Source: Xanthoparmelia taractica (Eukaryota; Ascomycota; Lecanoromycetes; Lecanorales; Parmeliaceae). Taken from it: DNA of 64,000 nucleotides. A program made the translations under genes and the position numbers. This document shows positions 58,545-64,000 of the stretch, piece after piece. The number at the start of each line of letters is the position of its first letter. Within the stretch, counting starts at the first letter, position 1. The stretch covers positions 1-64,000 of the forward strand of contig JANQBS010000018.1 of assembly GCA_033085395.1 (NCBI GenBank), read 5' to 3'. The notes beneath the pieces were generated by a model. It saw only the letters and a list, made by a program, of their open reading frames with translations, made no database searches and was not told where the DNA came from.

Positions 58545-59613
58545 TGCAGCGTCCGGTGGGGTCAGGAAGGCAGGGCAATCGATGTATCGAAAGGTGCGTC
58601 AGAGGATATGATGCCGTTAAGAGATGTTAGCTGGAGTTGGTAATGTGGTCTGACAGAGGAGCTGCGGCTAAGCTGACCGCAGTCTTGAGTCCGTGGATGA
58701 TGAAGGATGAGAAGCTGTATGGGTTAGTGACATGCAACCCGTAAATAAGTATAGTGCCTCGATAGATTATTATGTAGGATAAGCACGGGAAACCATGCCG
58801 CTGTTCATTAGATTGCCGTGCCGACTTGAACGCAGGACCAAGCAGGACAAAGAAAGAGATACGGGACTTTGACGACAAGAGACCAACACCGCCAGTGGAT
58901 GCATGAAGAAATACGACAGAAGGAAAGATCTACAAAGAGAAGGCACGAGCGCTTCAGGTCATCTTGGGTGGTCAGCCTGAGAGGAGAGTAGAAATAGAAG
59001 AGCCGGAACGAGGGAAGCTGCCGGGGGTACGCGGGGTTCGGAGACAAATGTCTCAGTACCGATCATGAGATAGAAAAGAGAGTACTAAGTATGTTGTAGA
59101 TTTCGATAGGCACGCAAGTTGGCGACTGCACGACCTCTGCACCATGATCATCATGTCTTCCCGTTCTTGGTTCAGCCACTTTGGTGGTCATGACCTGACA
59201 AAGTGGGATGCCGGGCTTTGATAAGAGCATCTCCGAAGATAAGGGCTATTTCTACGCATGTTATTGCCTGATTCGACTAGGTCTGAGTGGCTTCATCAAC
59301 CTCGCCTTTTGTTGAGCCACCATTGATCTTTCAGTCCCGCCCATTGTGGTGTATCTTTTGTATTCGCTACTTGAGCAGATAGGTTCTGCGAATCGCCATA
59401 TTCATGCTGCTAACCATAGAGTGCTACCATATAAATACAGGCTTTTCAAGGCGGGCCTTTTTCCGAATGAATCTGGCTACCTAAATATCCATCATACTCG
59501 GTCCTGGATGTCTTCTGTTGCTGCTTGCTTATATCCAGAGTCATCTCCGTTGTACGGTGGTCTTCCCATGAGGTGAGCAATGATGCAGTGCATACTGAGA
59601 ATAGGGCTCTCAC
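58545..59613. other. Intergenic region
   Basis: Promoter side of the PQ-loop gene and 3' flank of the next minus-strand gene. No supported gene. Confidence 0.45.
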
Positions 59614-60510
59614 CTACTTGGCGATGTTCTTCGCCCCAACGATGCCCGCAGCTGCCACTGCGTACAAAGCCAGCAGATTTCTCCAACTTCCACTCTGACC
59701 TGCGGCCAGAGCCACAAGGTCGTATACCATACATCCTCCGAATATCCAGTCGCTTGCAGCGCTTAAGATCCCGAACCCAAGCCCAGTCACGACCTTGACC
59801 GTCATGGTTGCTGGTGCATCCTTGAAGTAGGCAACGCTGCCGTTATGGAGGAGGTCAAGGACACCGATACCGGCAAAGGTCCTGGACACAATATTGGTAA
59901 GGATGGAGCTTGTGGACTTGGTATTCATTGGTTGGAGCCTGGCGAAGACATAGTACAGCTGGGTCAAGCTGTTGACGATGACGAATATGTTGGAGATTTT
60001 CAGCTGCTCGGTGTTCCAGAATATCATCCAAGCTAAGGAGATATCAGCCAACGGACAACAGCAGGGACGAATTGGAAGACATACTGCCTATACAAGCGTT
60101 GCCGAGGGCATAATAGGGCACAAAGTCGACTTCAATTACTCGTCAGCCTTGTGCTCGGAGTCAAAAGTGATGCTTGGCAGAAGCCTACCGATCTGATCCA
60201 GTTCATTACGCTCGACTGGCTTCTTGGGATCAAGCTTGTACAAGCGGTAGAGCCAGGCGAGCTGGAACAACTGTTGGGGGAAGAAGAAGCCACCAATGAA
60301 CTGAGGCATGGGACTCCAGAAAGACAGGTTCGCATTATGGACGTCCAACATGTTGGGGGAGGAAAAGATGCCATACTGCTGAGCTGCGAAGTCGTAGATG
60401 AAACTTGCTGGCGCCTTTCGAGCAAGTCAGCGTAGCTCAAGAAAGTCAGGATAAGTATCTTGGTGACCTACGAGCCATTTGGCAGTGGAGTATGAGATAC
60501 CCATGCTCAT
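59614..60510 (-). CDS. Multi-pass membrane protein of unknown function
   Basis: Four exons: 60510-60472, 60414-60189, 60129-60085 and 60032-59614; introns 57, 59 and 52 bp; 242 aa, all phases closing. Sequence elements: MSMGISYSTAKWL, then APASFIYDFAAQQYGIFSSP, SPMPQFIGGFFFPQQLFQLA (a membrane-associated segment), LYKLDPKKPVERNELDQI, VDFVPYYALGNACIGTWMIF, IFVIVNSLTQLYYV, and C-terminal helices FGILSAASDWIFGGCMVYDL and LLALYAVAAAGIVGAKNI. At least four hydrophobic segments. Two introns end in AAG (60415-60417 and 60130-60132), each shortly after a CTGAC branch-like motif. Not assigned to a named family; conserved in ascomycetes by appearance. Confidence 0.75.
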
Positions 60511-61106
60511 TGTGATTGACTTGGGATTTGTGAGGATGATGGAGGGATTTTCTCCGCTCCTGTATTTAATGCTGCCATGTGGGAATGCTGCTGGCTGAAG
60601 CATCATCATGTCGTCACCATCATTCCCACATCCCACACGGAATATCTGTTGGTCCGACCGTATTCGTATCCGCGCTCTCGACGAGTAGAAGTCTTGGCGA
60701 ATCTTGAAGGATCAAAAGGCATGGTGGTCAGATTTTAATCTTTAAGATACCAAACCCCTTGTCCATCTTAAAAGTATAGGTACCTTAGTTCTACGAAAAG
60801 CGGGACAAACACTTTCACAATCGAGCCAACAGTACCTAGTATAGATCCATGTCACCTACTAATTACAGTCTGAGAGCACCCAATCAACCCCCGCAATGGA
60901 AGAGTCGATAGGCATGAGCTGCCCGCCTTGGATTACTGATCGATCACATTTATTATTCGCTGAACACTCAATTCATACACATCCAACAGATCAGAAAGCT
61001 CTTGCTTTATAAACCTCGGTCGGAGGCCTTGGCCTTTCAGCGTCTTTTACAGAGTTTCTCGTCTATGAAATAAATTCGTCCACACTTTATAATCTAGCGA
61101 CAACTG
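60511..61106. other. Intergenic region between divergent genes
   Basis: Holds the promoters of the membrane protein (minus) and of the dehydrogenase (plus). Recurring motif TATAGGTACCTTAG at 60775-60788. Confidence 0.5.
61006..61013 (+). promoter_or_regulatory. TATA box of the alcohol dehydrogenase gene
   Basis: TTTATAAA about 100 bp upstream of the first ATG (61107), with CA/CT-rich leader between; typical spacing for a strongly expressed fungal metabolic gene. Confidence 0.55.
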
Positions 61107-62400
61107 ATGTCATTGGAAGCTCTACGCAACAACATACCCACAATCAATACCATCAGGACATCAATCGGCATGGCCCCTCAGATCCCCAAGACCCACAAAG
61201 CGGCTCTATTCAAGGAGAAGGACGGTCCCCTTGTCGTCGAGGAGATTGAGACTAAGCAGCCTCAGGATGGCGAGGTTCTGATCAAGGTCCAGGCTTGTGG
61301 TATCTGCCACTCCGAGGTGATGGTTCAGCAGGCTACGTTTGGAACCCCATTGTACGCATAGACTATTGCATTGCTTTGCAACAATTACTGATGCGTGCTA
61401 GCCCGCGGATCCCAGGTCATGAAGTCATTGGTCACGTCGTTGCCATTGGCCCGCACGTGCAAGAGTGGAAGGTCGGCGATAGAGTTGGTGGACCATGGCA
61501 CGGTGGACACGATGGTTGAAAACTCATACCTCTCATCTGCATCAGCACCGGCCTAATAGAGTCCACTGCAGGAACCTGCAAGCAATGCCAACGTGGTTTT
61601 AACCAGGCTTGCGTGAACGCACAAGTCAATGGCGTGACTCGCGACGGTGGATGTAGGTCGCGCGCAACCAAGAGAACGTTCGGTTCACTAATGAACAATA
61701 GACGCCGAATACTGCATCCTCCGCTCTGAAGCCACCGTCCGTATCCCCGCAGACGTTGACGCCGCAAGCTATGCGCCTCTCCTCTGTGCCGGCGTCACAG
61801 TCTTCAATTCCATGCGCCAGATGAAGGTTGCAAGCGGCGAAACCGTCGCAATCCAGGGCCTCGGCGGCCTTGGCCACTTGGCCCTGCAGTACGCAAACAA
61901 AATGGGCTACAAAGTCGTCGCGCTGTCCAGCAGTGCTTCAAAAGAGAAGTTTGCAAAGGACCTCGGCGCCCACGTATATGTGGATGCAAGTAAAGCGAAC
62001 CATGCCGAGGCCTTGACGAAGATGGGTGGTGCGGCAATGATTGTGAGCACGGCGCCCAACTCGGAGGTGATGGGAGATTTGGTGAATGGGTTGGCACCAG
62101 GAGGGAAGTTGGTCGTGCTGTCTCGTAAGTCGCATCTCGTCATCTTCTCCAGACGGAACACTGACCGTACCAGCATGCGGTGAGATCAAAATCAACACCG
62201 CGAGCTTGATCGGCAAGGGCACCTCGGTCCACGGCTGGCCTTCTGGCCAAGCACTCGATTCCGAAGAAGCGATCGACTTTGCGCAGCTTCACGACGTCAA
62301 GTGCATGATTGAAAAGTTCCCTCTGGCAAAGGCTAACGAGGCATACGATCATATGGTGGGAGGGCATCCGAGGTTTAGGTGCGTGTTGGTGATGGAGTAG
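61107..62400 (+). CDS. Zinc-dependent alcohol dehydrogenase (MDR family)
   Basis: NAD(P)-dependent medium-chain dehydrogenase. Exons 61107-61351, 61402-61514, 61572-61652, 61702-62124 and 62174-62400 (362 aa from the first ATG). An in-frame ATG at 61170 (context GGCATGGCC) would start at the usual MAPQIPKTHKAALF and give 341 aa, so the extra 21 residues may be leader or a targeting peptide. Catalytic zinc ligands: Cys in GICHSEV, His-Glu in RIPGHEVIGHV, and the Cys in LLCAGVT. Structural zinc Cys in TCKQCQRGFNQAC. Rossmann motif GLGGLGHLALQYA. Active-site sequence and C-terminal DVKCMIEKFPLAKANEAYDH are typical. The spliced junctions restore GTPFPRIPGHE, GGHDGTCKQC, RDGGYAEYC and VVLSPCGEI. 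Confidence 0.94.
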
Positions 62401-62679
62401 ATAATCACTACGGCAGCACAGGTAGATATGGTAGCGTATGAATATATCAAGCAAATGCTCTATGCCGGGCTTACGGCGACAGAATGAATACGTACATATA
62501 ATTCTATCGAAGCAACACAGTCTTGGACTCCAATTGACAATTCTCATCCCTCTATACCTACCACGCACTACAATCAACTAATCGTCAACTTGAAAAACCG
62601 GCTACCCATCAACTCAAAAAAACCCGATTACCCATCAATTACCCTGCCAAACGCACAGCTCTACCTCTGGTGTAGGATC
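62401..62679. other. Intergenic region between convergent genes
   Basis: 3' flanks of the dehydrogenase and of the candidate minus-strand gene. No gene seen. Confidence 0.4.
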
Positions 62680-63320
62680 CTACAACCGCTCGACGTCATC
62701 CTCGCAAAAAAGTGCAATCAACCCCTTATACCAATCCTCCCGATCCATCCCCATCGAAGAAAAAGCAAACCACACACCTCGTCCCCCTCTGCCCCCTTCC
62801 AAACCCACCCAACCGAAGCCTCAAATATCATATCCTCCAGACGACTAAAATCCCCATCACCAACCATCAAATCTCACTCTATCCCATTGCCTTACTTTTC
62901 CATCCCCATATCCATCTCCACCTTCCCCATCAGCTTACCCGCTCATTTCTATCCCCCCCCCCCCCCCCCCAACCCCCCACCCCACCTCCAGCCCACTTAC
63001 CCGCCCATCGCAATCCCCAGGCCCCTCCCACGCCGCTCCTCCTCCCCCTCCCCCCAATTCTTCTCCTTCTTCTTCTCCTTCTCCTCCTTCTCCTCCTTCT
63101 CCTCCTTCTCCTCCTCCCCTCCTTCTCCTCCTCCTCCTCCTCCTCCTCTCGTCCTCATCCCAAGCCAAGCATTCATCCAATCTTCGCCCCAAAACCCATC
63201 ATCCGCACTCCGCGTTTTGCGCTCAGGTTCGTGAATAGAATAGGAAGATATGCACAGATATTCTTGGGACATGCGATCATGGTGAAAAAACACAACATGG
63301 CCCACTCCACGGTTGCGCAC
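62680..63320 (-). CDS. Candidate gene with PH-like C-terminal segment, purine-rich, possibly frameshifted
   Basis: On minus, a C-terminal open piece ends VWFAFSSMGMDREDWYKGLI followed by ALFCEDDVERL and TAG at 62680-62682. WFAFSS..DREDWY is the style of the last strand and helix of a PH-like fold (compare lipid-transfer proteins with PH plus SMP domains). Just upstream, another frame is protein-like (FSRLEDMIFEASVGWVWKGA), and the two would join smoothly if the GTGTGT near 62772-62777 lost one GT; this may be a frameshift, a sequencing error or a very small splice difference. Further upstream the reading RKTRSADDGFWGEDWMNAWL leads into a low-complexity Glu/Lys/Gly region and a GTAAGT donor near 63000. 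No complete model is possible. Confidence 0.3.
62953..62970. repeat. Poly-C run of 18
   Basis: Eighteen consecutive C in a C-rich stretch; a likely site of assembly or polymerase slippage error. Confidence 0.9.
63058..63150. repeat. (TTCTCC/CTC)n microsatellite
   Basis: Repeated TTCTCC units grading to CTCCTC on plus, that is GGAGAA on minus; part of a roughly 500-bp pyrimidine-rich strand asymmetry (62700-63200). Confidence 0.9.
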
Positions 63321-63526
63321 CTCACTCGTTGCACAAACGGCTTTTGTGGAAAAATCTCAAAGGAAATCAGGATTCTACTAACTTACTACAAAGTCTGACA
63401 AAGCTATATCTGATCCATTGAAGATGTTTGAATCAGTAGAGTATGTGGTTATGATAATTTGAAAGTTGTATACTTTGCGGGGATTTTGCCGAAAGCCAAG
63501 ATATCAATTCCAGTTAACACGAACCC

Positions 63527-63548
63527 AAAAAAAAAAAAAAAAAAAAAA
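63527..63548 (-). terminator. RNA polymerase III terminator of the tRNA gene
   Basis: Twenty-two T on the minus strand (poly-A on plus) beginning 3 nt after the tRNA discriminator base, far more than the 4-6 T needed. Confidence 0.9.
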
Positions 63549-63551
63549 CCT

Positions 63552-63679
63552 TAGCAACGCCTGGTTTCGATCCAGGGTCCTCCGGGTTATGAGCCCGGCG
63601 CCTGCGCACACCCGTTAATTACATTCTTCAATGTTAAATTTCAGAAATAAAACTTACGCTTCCACTGCGCCACGTTGCT
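63552..63679 (-). tRNA. Initiator tRNA-Met (CAT), interrupted by a 56-nt intron-like insert
   Basis: Exons 63679-63658 (22 nt) and 63601-63552 (50 nt) join to exactly 72 nt, the length of eukaryotic initiator tRNA without CCA. Stems: acceptor AGCAACG with CGTTGCT (7 bp), D stem GCGC/GCGC, anticodon stem CCGGG/CCCGG around loop CTCATAA, T stem CCTGG/CCAGG around ATCGAAA. A1-T72, three G-C pairs at the anticodon stem bottom, A54 and A60 (ATCGAAA) identify it as initiator, not elongator. A box TGGCGCAGTGG and B box GGATCGAAACC are intact, and a poly-T terminator follows. The joined form matches yeast initiator tRNA closely at the D arm. The insert lies after nucleotide 22 and is described separately. 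Confidence 0.88.
63602..63657 (-). other. Intron-like insert in the initiator tRNA
   Basis: 56 nt, starting GTAAGT and ending GTGTGCGCAG, AT-rich in the middle, with TTAAC motifs (the second about 14 nt before the end) that would serve as branch points. These are the signals of this genome's spliceosomal introns, and the size fits their 49-66 bp range. It is not at position 37/38, the only site used by canonical eukaryotic nuclear tRNA introns. Because GCG is repeated around the ends, the boundary could also be placed one base later. Confidence 0.8.
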
Positions 63680-64000
63680 GGTGCTTCTGGAAAATTTTGC
63701 GTACTATTCAACTATATATTTTAGTCTGGAAAGGGTACATGATATTTTGTTGGATTTTCGACCCAGGGACCAAATTTCAGGGCCAACGAATCAGTCAAGG
63801 TCGTTTGTTTGTCAACCAAAAATTGATGTTGAGATGTATGCCATGCACCAGCTACTTTATCCACCACAGGAATCTACCAAGAAAGATAAAACCCATTTTT
63901 GATGCTTGAGTAGTGTGTGACATGGAGTATCAGACTGAATCCATCACGGTCGGTTATTCATTCTACGAAGGTTTGCGCCGAGCTACGGTTCCCTCCCTTC
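63680..64000. other. Flank of the tRNA gene to the window end
   Basis: 5' flank of the tRNA gene; open frames that run into this part overlap the tRNA and are not genes. Nothing else seen. Confidence 0.45.

Noticed and set aside
62712..63398. Plus-strand Pro/Leu/Ser-rich frames of 214-228 codons
   Set aside because: Produced by a CT-rich low-complexity tract; peptide is homopolymeric and in two frames at once.
63631..63909. Plus-strand frame of 92 codons near the tRNA
   Set aside because: It runs through the tRNA gene and its insert, so it is not a protein gene.
1..64000. CRISPR array, rRNA genes or prophage
   Set aside because: None seen; gene structure with short introns and the gene families present show a eukaryotic nuclear region.

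Overview
The window is nuclear DNA of a filamentous ascomycete (Pezizomycotina; I cannot resolve the class). Support comes from short GT-AG introns of about 49-66 bp with CTAAC/CTGAC-like branch points, from the gene content (QDE-type RNA-dependent RNA polymerase, STE50, AIM9-like kinase fold protein, HET-domain relic, Pth11/rhodopsin-like receptor), and from decayed AT-rich DNA that looks like repeat-induced point mutation (RIP). Gene models were spliced by hand; nearly all recognised genes close in phase across every junction, which is the main evidence for the coordinates.

Layout. 1-73 is a pure poly-C run. 0.4-5.7 kb (minus): RNA-dependent RNA polymerase and a glycine-zipper membrane protein. 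7.8-11.4 kb (plus): a GPI-anchored Ser/Thr-rich surface protein and the MAPK adaptor STE50. 12.2-19.8 kb (minus): three housekeeping genes in tandem: U-box cyclophilin (PPIL2 type), EDC3 and PIF1 helicase. 20.9-26.3 kb: a Cys-rich unknown, an AIM9-like protein and a small secreted protein. 27.3-29 kb: a decayed HET gene. 29.7-38.8 kb: PEX11-like, CDC48, SUS1/ENY2-like and a fungal STAND-type N-domain fused to LIM. 40.8-43.0 kb: secreted S10 carboxypeptidase. 43-53 kb is an accessory block without a clearly intact gene: a stop-riddled unknown gene, a casein-kinase-1 pseudogene, an AT-rich transposable element with 32-bp terminal inverted repeats and TA target duplication, and a truncated SNF2-type helicase. 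53.1-62.4 kb: rhodopsin-like seven-TM protein, a possible unknown gene, PQ-loop vacuolar transporter, a four-exon membrane protein and a zinc alcohol dehydrogenase. 62.7-63.7 kb: a purine-rich candidate gene and an initiator tRNA-Met.

Most striking observation. The initiator tRNA-Met gene (63552-63679, minus) is interrupted in the 3' strand of the D stem by 56 nt that begin GTAAGT and end GCGCAG, with a TTAAC branch-like motif. Removing exactly that GT-AG block gives a perfect 72-nt initiator tRNA with all four stems paired. The position is not the canonical tRNA intron site (37/38), and the insert looks like one of this genome's spliceosomal introns.

Other themes are repeated use of AAG (once GAG) 3' splice sites just after a branch point, a GC-AG intron in CDC48, and several very short exons. 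The genes do not form one pathway. The RNA-dependent RNA polymerase and the RIP-like decay near 43-53 kb are, by inference, two sides of genome defence, and the HET relic is a former self/non-self recognition gene.
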